Below are positions 9,294 through 17,725 of a DNA stretch of 64,000 nucleotides, one piece after another. Made by a program: the position numbers and the translations under genes. Source of the DNA: an uncultured Reyranella sp. (GTDB lineage Bacteria > Pseudomonadota > Alphaproteobacteria > Reyranellales > Reyranellaceae); the NCBI RefSeq assembly GCF_945957355.1, contig NZ_CAMFKM010000004.1, positions 1 through 64,000 on the forward strand. The letters run 5' to 3'. A model generated the notes under the pieces. The model had not been told where the DNA came from. It ran no database searches and saw nothing but the letters and a program-made list of their open reading frames with translations. How positions within the stretch are numbered: position 1 is the stretch's first letter; each line of letters begins with the position of its first letter.

Positions 9294-9707
9294 TTACGCC
9301 AGCGCGGACGCGTCGATCTGCGAAGCCTGCGCCAGCGCCTGCGTGTCGATGTATTCCCGGATCTTCGCCAATTTGCCGTGTCTGACGGTGATGGCGAAAA
9401 CCCAATCGTCCTTGAAGGTCGTGTTCGTGGCTTTGATCCTTCCCGTCGCGACGCCGACGACGAAGACCCGGTCTCCTTGCGCCACGAATTCGCGGGCTTC
9501 CGTGGACGTTTCGATCGACCTGGAGGCTGTCTCGAGCAAATCCGCGAGCCCGGCATGTCCGTGGCGCGTGCCGGCTAGCGGCCAGTCCTTGCCCGGAATG
9601 ATCCACTCGATGTCTTCGGCGACCAGCGCCCGCAAAGCCTCCTTGTCGCCGCGACCGATCGCGGCGAAGAAGTCCTTCGCGGTCTGGATGTTCTTGTCGA
9701 TGCTCAT
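9294..9707 (-). CDS. SnoaL-like/NTF2-fold protein
   Basis: This 137-residue protein starts at MSIDKNIQ with AGGAG about 8 nt upstream. It has the alpha+beta-barrel pattern of SnoaL/limonene-epoxide-hydrolase-like NTF2 proteins (AAIGRGDKEALRALVAEDIE, then KLAKIREYIDT). It sits between an SDR and a methyltransferase gene on the same strand, suggesting a small metabolic operon, but its reaction cannot be inferred. Confidence 0.8.
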   Translation of the reverse strand: MSIDKNIQTAKDFFAAIGRGDKEALRALVAEDIEWIIPGKDWPLAGTRHGHAGLADLLETASRSIETSTEAREFVAQGDRVFVVGVATGRIKATNTTFKDDWVFAITVRHGKLAKIREYIDTQALAQASQIDASALA

Positions 9708-9750
9708 GGGAATTTCTCCTCGGATCCGTGTTGATATCGGTTCCACGGTC

Positions 9751-10485
9751 TCAGATGGCTGAGAAGCCGCCGTCGACGGACAACTCAAGCCCATTCACGA
9801 AGCTCGAATCGTCTGAAGCAAGAAACAGTGCGGCGGCCGCGATTTCCTCGGGCCGCCCCATCGTGCCCCGCGGGATCAGGGATTCGAACATCTGCTTCGA
9901 CTCCTGGGTGAGAACCTGGTCCTGCATTGGCGTGGCGATCGGCCCCGGGTGCAGCACGTTCACCCGGATGTTCCGGCCCTTGAGCTCGTTGAGCCAGCCG
10001 CGTGCGAATGCGTGCAACGTCGCCTTGCTCGCTGCGTACACGCTGTAACCGGGAAAGCCCTTCAGCGAAGCAACCGATCCGGTCATGAAGATCGACCCGC
10101 CATCGTTGAACAGCGGCAGCGCCTTTTGCACCGTGAACAGCGTGCCACGCGCGTTCAGGCCGAACGTCGCATCGAAATGCTGCTCGGTAATCTCGCCCAG
10201 TGGCGCGGCTTCGCCCGTGCCGGCGCTCGCATACAGGACGTCGATCCTGCCCTTTTCGCGGCTGACCGTGTCGAACAGACGGTCGAGGTCGTCCAGATTG
10301 GCAGCGTCACCGCGCACGCCGGTCACGTTCCGACCAATCGTCCTGACGGCCTCGTCGAGCGCCTCCTGCCTTCGGCCCGTGATGAAAACGTAAGCGCCTT
10401 CTTCGACGAACCGCTTGGCGCTCGCCAGCGCCATGCCGCTCGATCCCCCCGTGATGACGGCGACCTTGCCCTCGAGCTTACCCAT
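9751..10485 (-). CDS. Short-chain dehydrogenase/reductase
   Basis: A 244-residue SDR with a Rossmann N-terminus, the catalytic Ser in SIFMTGSVAS, YSVYAASKA containing the Tyr-x3-Lys pair, and the C-terminal NGLELSVDGGF. The dinucleotide-binding motif reads TGGSSGMAL instead of the usual TGxxxGIG, so the last glycine is Ala. First gene of the likely operon with the SnoaL-like and methyltransferase genes, and divergent from a LysR gene that may regulate it. Confidence 0.87.
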   Translation of the reverse strand: MGKLEGKVAVITGGSSGMALASAKRFVEEGAYVFITGRRQEALDEAVRTIGRNVTGVRGDAANLDDLDRLFDTVSREKGRIDVLYASAGTGEAAPLGEITEQHFDATFGLNARGTLFTVQKALPLFNDGGSIFMTGSVASLKGFPGYSVYAASKATLHAFARGWLNELKGRNIRVNVLHPGPIATPMQDQVLTQESKQMFESLIPRGTMGRPEEIAAAALFLASDDSSFVNGLELSVDGGFSAI

Positions 10486-10654
10486 GACTTCTCCTTCCAG
10501 ACTCTGTTTCGGTGTACGGGCAGTCGCCCGAGAACCTCGACATGGGGCTGCCAGTGTCAGGGGGTGAGTGCGAAAGGGCGCACAACGGTGGTGCGATATC
10601 GATCCAGCCAGACGACTTCATCCAGGCAACGATGAGGCGGAGCTTTGAAGGGCA

Positions 10655-10666
10655 CACCGTACGGTG
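10655..10666. promoter_or_regulatory. Palindrome upstream of a LysR start, possible operator
   Basis: CACCGTACGGTG is a perfect 12-bp palindrome 12 nt before the LysR ATG, in the 193-bp gap between the divergent SDR and LysR genes. Confidence 0.4.
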
Positions 10667-10678
10667 CAGGATCGCGCC

Positions 10679-11575
10679 ATGACCGACTGGGACGATGTCC
10701 GCTATTTCCTCACCGTCGCGCGCGAAGGCTCGGTGCGGGCCGCCGCCGAGCGCCTCGGCGTGAACCACGCGACCGTGCTGCGGCGCATCGCCCAGTTCGA
10801 GGAGCGCCTTGGGGTGCAGATTTTCGAAAAGCTGCCTTCAGGTTACCGTCTGACGGCCGCAGGCGAGGAGGTCCTCGAGTTCGCGGACCAGATGGAAGCG
10901 TCGTCGCGCCTTTTGGAGACGCGCGTCTTCGGGCGCGACCAGCACGCGCGCGGGCTCTTGCGGGTGACGCTGCCACCGTTCCTGGCGGCGCATCTGCTGA
11001 TGCCGGACTTCGCCGACTTCGCGCGTCTGCATCCGGATATTGAGATGGAAATCCTGTCGAGTGGCGAAGTGGCGAACCTGACCAACAGGGACGCCGACGT
11101 GGCGATCCGCATCGTCGTCAACCGCAGGGCCCTGCCGCTCAATCTTCACGGCCTGATGGGGCCGCAGCTGTTCGGCGGCGTCTACATGTCGCGCAGCCTG
11201 CTGGCCGCGTGGCGCGCGGGCGCGTCGGGGCCCGTCCGCCCGATCGTGATCGGCGATCACGGCACTCCGGATTGGGCCAGCAAGGGCGAGGTTGGTGCCA
11301 CCGGGGTTCCGTTCAGGACCCCGGACGCCGAGGCACAGATTGCCGCGGCGCAGCAGGGGATTGGGATGACGACACTGCCGTGTTTCGTCGGAGATGCCGA
11401 CCCCCTACTGGTAAGGGCGCCCGGCGCCGACCTGCACATGGGCGGAACGCTCTGGCTTCTCACACAGGGGGAGACACGCAAGACGAAACGCGTGCGACTC
11501 TTCACGGAGTTCGTCGCCCGCAGGCTCGCCGCCTACGCGCCGCTTCTCGCGGGGCGGTCCATACCGAACGACTGA
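10679..11575 (+). CDS. LysR-family transcriptional regulator
   Basis: The 298-residue protein starts MTDWDDVRYFLTVAREGS. The helix-turn-helix reads AAAERLGVNHATVLRRIAQF and a LysR substrate-binding domain follows (TNRDADVAIRIV, QIAAAQQGIGMTTLPCF). VNHATVLRRI places it in the subfamily often paired with divergent SDR or oxidoreductase genes. It is divergent from the SDR/SnoaL/methyltransferase operon, a likely target. The ligand is unknown. Confidence 0.86.
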   Translation: MTDWDDVRYFLTVAREGSVRAAAERLGVNHATVLRRIAQFEERLGVQIFEKLPSGYRLTAAGEEVLEFADQMEASSRLLETRVFGRDQHARGLLRVTLPPFLAAHLLMPDFADFARLHPDIEMEILSSGEVANLTNRDADVAIRIVVNRRALPLNLHGLMGPQLFGGVYMSRSLLAAWRAGASGPVRPIVIGDHGTPDWASKGEVGATGVPFRTPDAEAQIAAAQQGIGMTTLPCFVGDADPLLVRAPGADLHMGGTLWLLTQGETRKTKRVRLFTEFVARRLAAYAPLLAGRSIPND

Positions 11576-11709
11576 CGCGCGGCGGGTGCAGGCGACGCCT
11601 CCCCAAGCCTCCCGGCTCGGGTCGTGTGGGAGAAGAGGAGACAATCAGCCGCAATTCCGTGGGTCCCTGTGGCTTGCGTTGCCGCGGCTTTCCCGCCAGC
11701 ACAGCGCCC

Positions 11710-13335
11710 ATGATTCGCCTCGACAACATCAGCAAGCAGAACGGCCACCAGATCCTGTTCATCGACGCGTCGATGGGCCTCCAGAAGGGGGAGAAGGCGG
11801 GGCTGGTGGGGCCCAACGGCGCCGGAAAGACCACGCTGTTCCGAATGATTTCGGGCCAGGAACAGCCCGATGACGGGCAGGTGACGATCGATGCCGGCAT
11901 GACCATCGGCTATTTCAGCCAGGACGTCGGTGAAATGTCGGGCATGAGCGCCGTCGCGGCGGTGATGGACGGCGTCGGGCCGGTGAGCGCGCTGGCGGTC
12001 GAGATCGCCCAGCTCGAGGCGGCGATGGCTGATCCCGAGCAGGCCGACAACATGGACGCCCTGGTCGAGCGTTACGGCGAGGTGCAGGGGCGCTTCGAGG
12101 AGCTGGACGGCTATGCGCTCGACGCGCGCGCCCGCGAGGTGCTGGCGGGGCTGTCGTTCAGCCAGGAGCGGATGGACGGCGATGTCGGGCTGCTGTCCGG
12201 CGGCTGGAAGATGCGCGTGGCGCTGGCCCGCATCCTGCTGATGCGGCCCGATGGCATGCTGCTCGACGAGCCCTCCAACCATCTCGATCTGGAAAGCCTG
12301 ATCTGGCTGGAGGACTTCCTCAGGAACTACGAGGGCGCACTGCTGATGACCAGCCACGATCGCGAGTTCATGAACCGCATCGTCGGCAAGATCATCGAGA
12401 TCGACGGCGGCACGCTCACCACCTATTCGGGCAACTTCGAGTTCTACGAGGTCCAGCGCGCGCTCTCCGAGAAGCAGCGCCAGGCGCAGTTCGAGCGGCA
12501 GCAGGCGATGCTGGCCAAGGAGATGAAGTTCATCGAGCGCTTCAAGGCGCGCGCGTCCCACGCCGCCCAGGTGCAGAGCCGGGTGAAGAAGCTCGACAAG
12601 ATCGAGAAGGTCGAGCCGCCGCGGCGCCGCCAGTCGGTGCGGTTCGAATTCCGCGCACCGCCGCGCTCGGGCGAGGACGTGGTGAGCTTCCGCGGCGTCC
12701 ACAAGGGCTACGGCACGCAGCCGATCTATTCGGGGCTCGACCTGCGGCTGCGCCGCCAGGAGCGCTGGTGCGTGCTGGGCGCCAACGGCGCCGGCAAGTC
12801 GACCTTGCTGAAGCTGGTGGCCGGTGCTGCCGAGCCGGACGAGGGCAGTGTGACTGTCGGCGCCAGCGTCAAGATGGGCTACTTCGCGCAGCACTCGATG
12901 GACCTGCTCGATGGCGACGACACGATCTTCGAATCGCTCGATGCCTCGTTCCCGCAGGCCGGGACGGGCGCGCTGAAGTCGCTCGCCGGCTGCTTCGGCT
13001 TCTCCGGCGACGACGTCGAGAAGCCCTGCCGCGTGCTGTCGGGCGGCGAGAAGGCGCGGCTGGTCATGGCCAAGATGCTGTTCGACCCGCCCAACTTCCT
13101 GGTGCTCGACGAGCCGACCAACCATCTCGACATGGCGACCAAGGAGATGCTGGTCGCCGCGCTGGCGGACTTCGAGGGCACGATGCTGTTCGTGTCACAC
13201 GATCGTCACTTCCTGGCCGCCCTCTCGAACCGGGTGCTGGAAGTCACGCCCGAAGGCGTCCACCAGTATGGCGGCGGCTACACGGAATATGTGTCCTCGA
13301 CGGGCAGGGAGGCGCCGGGTCTCCATCCCGGCTGA
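11710..13335 (+). CDS. ABC-F family ATPase (Uup/YbiT-like)
   Basis: A 541-residue soluble protein with two ATP-binding cassettes and no membrane segments. Cassette one has Walker A GPNGAGKTT, signature LLSGGWKMR and Walker B MLLDEPSNHLD. Cassette two has GANGAGKST, LSGGEKAR and LVLDEPTNHLD. The charged linker around KARASHAAQVQSRVKKLDKI is the P-site interaction motif region. ABC-F proteins act on the ribosome or in DNA transactions, not transport. The start MIRLDNISK was chosen because the longer upstream frame overlaps the LysR gene. Confidence 0.92.
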   Translation: MIRLDNISKQNGHQILFIDASMGLQKGEKAGLVGPNGAGKTTLFRMISGQEQPDDGQVTIDAGMTIGYFSQDVGEMSGMSAVAAVMDGVGPVSALAVEIAQLEAAMADPEQADNMDALVERYGEVQGRFEELDGYALDARAREVLAGLSFSQERMDGDVGLLSGGWKMRVALARILLMRPDGMLLDEPSNHLDLESLIWLEDFLRNYEGALLMTSHDREFMNRIVGKIIEIDGGTLTTYSGNFEFYEVQRALSEKQRQAQFERQQAMLAKEMKFIERFKARASHAAQVQSRVKKLDKIEKVEPPRRRQSVRFEFRAPPRSGEDVVSFRGVHKGYGTQPIYSGLDLRLRRQERWCVLGANGAGKSTLLKLVAGAAEPDEGSVTVGASVKMGYFAQHSMDLLDGDDTIFESLDASFPQAGTGALKSLAGCFGFSGDDVEKPCRVLSGGEKARLVMAKMLFDPPNFLVLDEPTNHLDMATKEMLVAALADFEGTMLFVSHDRHFLAALSNRVLEVTPEGVHQYGGGYTEYVSSTGREAPGLHPG

Positions 13336-13428
13336 CGGAAATTTCTTCAACGCACTGTCGGCCTGTGCCGGCCTCGTTCGTCGTTCCGTCACATGGCCGG
13401 TCGAACCGGCTTCAGCAAGGAGACGGAT

Positions 13429-13797
13429 ATGCGCGTGATGGTGCTCGTGAAGGCGACCGAGGATAGCGAGAAGGGCTTTGTCCGCTCGCCCGAGACGGCG
13501 GCACTGATGGAGGCCATGGGCAGGTTCAACGACGAGCTGCAGAAGGCCGGGATTTTGCGCGATGGCGATGGGCTGAAGCCCACGTCGGAGGGCCGGCGCA
13601 TTGCTTTCGACGGCCCAGGGCGTACGGTCACGGCCGGTCCGTTCCTGCCGGCGCGCGAGCAGCTTGCGGGCTTCTGGCTCTGGGAGGTCAAGGACATGGA
13701 CGAGGCGGTGGCCTGGGTGAAGCGCTGCCCCAATCCCATGCCGGGGCCGAGCGAGGTCGAGATCCGGCCGCTCTACGAGTTGTCCGACCTGGAATGA
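13429..13797 (+). CDS. YCII-related (DGPF-domain) protein
   Basis: The 122-residue protein begins MRVMVLVKATEDSEKG, with AAGGAG 8 nt upstream, and shows the YCII/DGPF pattern: EAMGRFNDELQKAG, then FDGPGRTVTAGPF and GFWLWEVKDMDEAVAWVKR. This ferredoxin-like fold is common near extracytoplasmic sigma factors, though none is here. Function unknown. Confidence 0.85.
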   Translation: MRVMVLVKATEDSEKGFVRSPETAALMEAMGRFNDELQKAGILRDGDGLKPTSEGRRIAFDGPGRTVTAGPFLPAREQLAGFWLWEVKDMDEAVAWVKRCPNPMPGPSEVEIRPLYELSDLE

Positions 13798-13831
13798 GAG
13801 GCCGGGGGACGCGCGATTCAAGTCGCGCGTC

Positions 13832-14755
13832 TCATCGCTTTGCGGCCGCGTGCCTCTCCTTCGCCGGGACGACGTGCGGGCCCCGCGTCGTGGCGACGAG
13901 GTCGAGCCAGGCTCTCGCGGCGTGCGAGAGAAAAGCGCCGCGGCGCCAGATCATGGCGATGCGCCAGTCCGTGTCCGCCTCGGCGAGGCGCACGCGGGCG
14001 ACCGACCGGTGCTTGCGCTGTTCGGCGATCATCTGCGGCAGGAAAGCGACCCCCATGCCCGCTGCGGCAAGCGCGACGATGAAGTCGATCTGGCTGCTGC
14101 GCGCGACGACGGTCGGTTCGAGGCCGCGCCGGTGGCACGCGTCGAGGATGATGCGGTTGAGGGCAAATCCCGATTCGAACAGGATGAACGGCTGTTCGCG
14201 GAGGGCTGCGAGGTCGACGGAGCGGCGGCGCGCCAGCGGGTGATCGGCCGCCAGCAGGACGGTCAGAGGCTCGCGTTTCACCTCCTGCCATTCAAATCCG
14301 TCCGACACGGGAAGGAGTGAGGCGGCGAGCTCGATCTCGCCCGACATCAGGACCTCTTCCAGCCGGTCGCTGCCGTACTCCACCAACCGGATGTCGATAC
14401 CGGGATAGCGCTTGCTGTAGATGGCAAACAGCGGCGCGAACAGGACGTCGCTCCCGACCGGCGGCAGCCCGAGGCGCAGCGTGCCGCGCTCGAGGCCGCG
14501 CAGCTCCCGCAGTTCGGCGATCAGGTCCTCTCGCTCGGTGAGGATGCGCTGGGCCCGGCGCAGGACGATCTCCCCGGCGGCCGTCAGCCTGCTGCGATGG
14601 CCGATACGGTCGAGCAGCGCCACGCCGATCTCGTCCTCCAGCTGTTTGACCGCCTTGCTGATCGTGGACTGGGTGGCGGAGACGGCTTTGGCCGCCTGCG
14701 AGAAGCCTCCCTGGCGGACCACCTCGACAAAAGCGCGCAGCGTGCGAATCTCCAT
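13832..14755 (-). CDS. LysR-family regulator (CidR-like), divergent from lrgAB
   Basis: The 307-residue protein has an N-terminal helix-turn-helix (FSQAAKAVSATQSTISKAVK) and a LysR effector domain. It is divergent from the lrgA-lrgB pair, the arrangement of CidR-type regulators, which control cid/lrg genes in response to pyruvate/acetate metabolism. That regulatory link is inferred from context and the dyad at 14,770-14,788. Confidence 0.86.
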   Translation of the reverse strand: MEIRTLRAFVEVVRQGGFSQAAKAVSATQSTISKAVKQLEDEIGVALLDRIGHRSRLTAAGEIVLRRAQRILTEREDLIAELRELRGLERGTLRLGLPPVGSDVLFAPLFAIYSKRYPGIDIRLVEYGSDRLEEVLMSGEIELAASLLPVSDGFEWQEVKREPLTVLLAADHPLARRRSVDLAALREQPFILFESGFALNRIILDACHRRGLEPTVVARSSQIDFIVALAAAGMGVAFLPQMIAEQRKHRSVARVRLAEADTDWRIAMIWRRGAFLSHAARAWLDLVATTRGPHVVPAKERHAAAKR

Positions 14756-14769
14756 GCCATTCCATATCA

Positions 14770-14788
14770 GAATGAATTCTAGTCATTC
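14770..14788. promoter_or_regulatory. LysR operator-like dyad between the LysR gene and lrgA
   Basis: GAATGA and TCATTC form a perfect 6-bp inverted repeat separated by 7 nt, 14 nt from the LysR start and 55 nt from the lrgA start. Another ATTCATT follows directly, as in LysR recognition/activation site pairs. Confidence 0.5.
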
Positions 14789-14843
14789 AATTCATTTAAA
14801 GAATGCCCGGCGACATCCTACCTTGGCTGCGAAGGAGCAGCCG

Positions 14844-15266
14844 ATGAGTGCGTCTGGTTTCAGAGTCCGTGTCCGTCATGGCGTTCGCCGCAGCCCGCCC
14901 CTGCAGATCGGGCTGGTCGTCGGGTTCTGGCTCGCCGGGGAGAGCATCGCAAAGCTGGCCGGCCTGCCTGTTCCCGGCGGCGTGATCGGCATGCTGCTGG
15001 TCCTCGCGCTGCTCGCCACACGAAGACTGAGCGTGCACAGCCTGCGGCGGGGCGCCGAGTGGTTCATAGGCTACATGGTGCTGTTCTTCGTGCCCGGCGT
15101 GATGGCGCTGCTCGATCACGGCGAACTCATCGGCCTGCTCGGCCTGAAAATCCTCGCCGTGATCGTTAGCGGCACCTTCGCCGTCATGCTCGTGACCGGC
15201 CTGATCGTCGATCTTTGCACCAGGTGGGAGGCCCGCGATGCCGCGGTTCATGCCAGCAGGGATTGA
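14844..15266 (+). CDS. lrgA: CidA/LrgA family holin-like membrane protein
   Basis: This 140-residue protein (start MSASGFRV, AAGGAG 7 nt upstream) has four predicted membrane helices. The family motif appears as AGLPVPGGVIGMLLVLALL and FFVPGVMALLDHGELIG. Its stop overlaps lrgB by 29 nt. CidA/LrgA proteins were described as holin-like modulators of murein hydrolase export, and more recently the LrgAB pair has been linked to pyruvate transport. Confidence 0.88.
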   Translation: MSASGFRVRVRHGVRRSPPLQIGLVVGFWLAGESIAKLAGLPVPGGVIGMLLVLALLATRRLSVHSLRRGAEWFIGYMVLFFVPGVMALLDHGELIGLLGLKILAVIVSGTFAVMLVTGLIVDLCTRWEARDAAVHASRD

Positions 15267-15957
15267 TCCCACCCTTCAGGCGATCTTCTGGTCGGGGGCG
15301 ACGATCGCCCTCTATCTCGGGGCGAGGGCGGTTTACCGGCGCTGGCCCCGCTGGTGGCTGATGCCGCTGGCGATCGCGCCGCTGGCCCTGATCGTGACGG
15401 CGCTCGCCCTGCATACCAGCTATCGCGACTACAGCCGCGGAACGCACTGGCTGGTGAGCCTGCTGGGGCCGGCGACGGTCGCCTTCGCCGTGCCCATCTA
15501 TGAGAAGCGCGGCCTCATCCGACGGCACTGGCGCGTTCTGGCCACGGGCATGCTCCTGGGCAGTGCCACCTCGATGCTGACCGCCTGGGGGCTGGCGCGG
15601 CTGCTCGGATTGAACGAGACGCTGACCCTGAGCCTCCTGCCGCGCTCCATGAGCACGCCGTTCGCCATGACGGTGTCGACCGAGATCGGCGGCGCGCCCG
15701 ATCTGACGGCCGTGTTCGTCATCGTGACGGGCGTCGTGGGCGCGGCGATCGGGGATGTCCTGCTGCTGCGATTGCCGATCCGCTCCAGCCTTGCCCTCGG
15801 TGCCCTGCTCGGCGTTGTCGCCCATGGCGCCGGCACTGCCAAGGCCCACGAGATCGGCCAGGAGGAGGGCGCCGTCGCCGGCCTCGTCATGGTGCTGGTC
15901 GGGTTGCTCAACGTCCTGCTGGTGCCGCTGCTCCTGATGGCCCGGACTCTGGCCTGA
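15238..15957 (+). CDS. lrgB: LrgB family membrane protein
   Basis: The 239-residue multi-spanning protein has the LrgB core: LLGPATVAFAVPIYEK, LLPRSMSTPFAMTVSTEIGG and VAHGAGTAKAHEIG. These are the conserved loops of the family that works with LrgA/CidA. It overlaps lrgA, so the two are certainly co-translated. The divergent LysR gene is the likely regulator. Confidence 0.9.
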   Translation: MPRFMPAGIDPTLQAIFWSGATIALYLGARAVYRRWPRWWLMPLAIAPLALIVTALALHTSYRDYSRGTHWLVSLLGPATVAFAVPIYEKRGLIRRHWRVLATGMLLGSATSMLTAWGLARLLGLNETLTLSLLPRSMSTPFAMTVSTEIGGAPDLTAVFVIVTGVVGAAIGDVLLLRLPIRSSLALGALLGVVAHGAGTAKAHEIGQEEGAVAGLVMVLVGLLNVLLVPLLLMARTLA

Positions 15958-16033
15958 GCCGCATCATCGACCATGAACGGGCGCAACACGAGCGGAGCTT
16001 CACACCGCTCCCGCAGGCTGCGAAGGGGCGGCC

Positions 16034-17413
16034 TCAGCGCAGCGAATTGAACCAGTCGAAGACGGTGGACTTGCCGTCGAGGATGGCGGCGTCGCCGTAG
16101 AGGCTCGCCAGGAAGGTGGCGCGGTGGCTGGCTCCCTTGACCGGAACGCCCGCCATGTCGTGTCCGCCGGACGCGAGCGCCATCTTGACGAGGCCGGGGT
16201 ACAAGGCCTCGTCGGCCAGGCCGTAGTAGAAACGGATCGGCGAGGCATAGTCCCAGAAGGTGGTGCTGTTGGCGGCGAGGCGGCGCAGGAACTTGCTGTT
16301 GGTCGCGTGGGTGAAGTGGTCGAAGAAGCCGTCGGTCAGGAAGTCGGCGGCGGGCGGGATCGCCTTGGCGAGGTCTCCGTCGAGGCTGTAGTCGGACCAG
16401 TATTTCTCGGCGAAGGCGCGATATTGCGGCTTGATCGCAGTCTCGAAGAGATCGGTCAGGCCGTAGTAGCGCCGGTAGCTGCCGAGCAGGACGATCTCGC
16501 AGGGCACGATCCAGGCCGGCGGCAGCGGATAGGATTTCTCCGCCGAGGGGATGAAGGATTGCGGGCTGGACCAGTAGTGGAACGTGTCGGGCAGATCGTT
16601 GAACGGGCTCTGGGCGGCGGTCGCAGCCACCTTGATGTCGCGCCGCTGCAGCTCCTGATTCAGCCATTGAGTGTTCAGGGCCCCTTGCGACCAGCCATTC
16701 AGGAACAAGGCGGAGGGGCGCAGAGCCGATTTCTCCAGCTCCCGCACGCCCGCCTGCAACACGTCGAGGCAGCACTGAACCGTGGCGTCCTTGACGGCAT
16801 AGGCTTCGGCGCGGCCGTCGCGATAGGGGCCCTTGCCGGGATAGTCCGCGGCGATGACGGCATAGCCGTTACCCGCGAAGCGCTGGACGTTGAACAGGGT
16901 CTCGAGCGAATCGACATTGTCGCGCAGCCCATAGGCCTCGCTCTCGAGCCGCGTCAGGTTCGACGGGACCTGGTCGAAGGACAGGATCGTGCCGTGCTGC
17001 CAGGAGACGACGGGTAGCGAGCCCTTGCTGCCGGCCGGGATCGCGAGCAAGCCGCTGACCTGCACCTGCTCTCCCGTCTCGGGCAGACGCGTGGACGTGG
17101 TGAGGCGTCTCAACTCCACGTCGTGGCGCGCGGCATGCCGGGCGGTTGAGAATGGTCCCAGGACGTTGCCTTCGTTGAACACCGCATGGAATTTTGCCGC
17201 GAGCGCATCGAGCCGCTCCTTCGTGACGCGGACGGGCCGCTCCACCACCGCCGGCGACGTTCCCCCTGGTGAGGCGAGGGCGCCCTGTCCCACCAGTGAA
17301 ACAGCGACCGAACCAGCGGCCGCACAAGACGATCTCAGCAGTCTCCGCCGGCCGATACGGTCGTTCGCTGGGCGGGTTCCCGAATGGCCGGGGTCTTGCT
17401 TGGTCAGCTTCAT
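16034..17413 (-). CDS. Tat-exported secretory lipase-like alpha/beta hydrolase
   Basis: The 459-residue protein starts MKLTKQDPG and has a twin-arginine signal (GRRRLLRSS followed by a hydrophobic stretch ending ALA near residue 47). The hydrolase part has SWQHGT, AADYPGKG, the nucleophile elbow GWSQG with Ser242, and a late GGHDM segment with FYYGLADEALYP upstream. It resembles secretory triacylglycerol lipase/esterase families. The product should be periplasmic or secreted. It stands alone, convergent with lrgB and divergent from ugd. Confidence 0.8.
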   Translation of the reverse strand: MKLTKQDPGHSGTRPANDRIGRRRLLRSSCAAAGSVAVSLVGQGALASPGGTSPAVVERPVRVTKERLDALAAKFHAVFNEGNVLGPFSTARHAARHDVELRRLTTSTRLPETGEQVQVSGLLAIPAGSKGSLPVVSWQHGTILSFDQVPSNLTRLESEAYGLRDNVDSLETLFNVQRFAGNGYAVIAADYPGKGPYRDGRAEAYAVKDATVQCCLDVLQAGVRELEKSALRPSALFLNGWSQGALNTQWLNQELQRRDIKVAATAAQSPFNDLPDTFHYWSSPQSFIPSAEKSYPLPPAWIVPCEIVLLGSYRRYYGLTDLFETAIKPQYRAFAEKYWSDYSLDGDLAKAIPPAADFLTDGFFDHFTHATNSKFLRRLAANSTTFWDYASPIRFYYGLADEALYPGLVKMALASGGHDMAGVPVKGASHRATFLASLYGDAAILDGKSTVFDWFNSLR

Positions 17414-17656
17414 GTCATTCGCCCTTAAACATACTGTGCGACCGTGCGGGCCGGACTCTGGCCCGATCGGCGCCCCTCGATCGGTTCCCATAGGGTGTTC
17501 GGGCATGCCGAGCATGGCGGGCTGGCGATCATTCATCGCCACGATCCGCATCAGGACCTCGGGCCACGGATACTCCACTCTGGAAGCCCGGAATCCGCAC
17601 AAACAAACCGAGCCGATCTCTTTTGCGCAATTAAATCTCTGCGGGCAATCGTGCGA
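17414..17656. other. Intergenic stretch between the lipase and ugd
   Basis: No convincing gene is visible; short plus-strand frames here lack ribosome sites and recognisable motifs. The last 100 bases before ugd are clearly more AT-rich than the surroundings and lead into the promoter-like hexamers listed next. Confidence 0.5.
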
Positions 17657-17686
17657 TTGACGGTTGAAGGATCGAGACAATAGTAC
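17657..17686 (+). promoter_or_regulatory. Candidate sigma-70-type promoter of ugd
   Basis: TTGACG (17,657-17,662) and TAGTAC (17,681-17,686) are spaced by 18 nt, about 40 nt upstream of the ugd start. Confidence 0.4.
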
Positions 17687-17725
17687 GGGGTGCAGTTGGC
17701 GCGCCCAAGCACGGAGATGGCAGCG

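Noticed and set aside
11209..11709. Upstream extension of the ABC-F frame
   Set aside because: It overlaps the LysR gene in another frame and shows no domain; the first cassette begins at MIRLDNISK.
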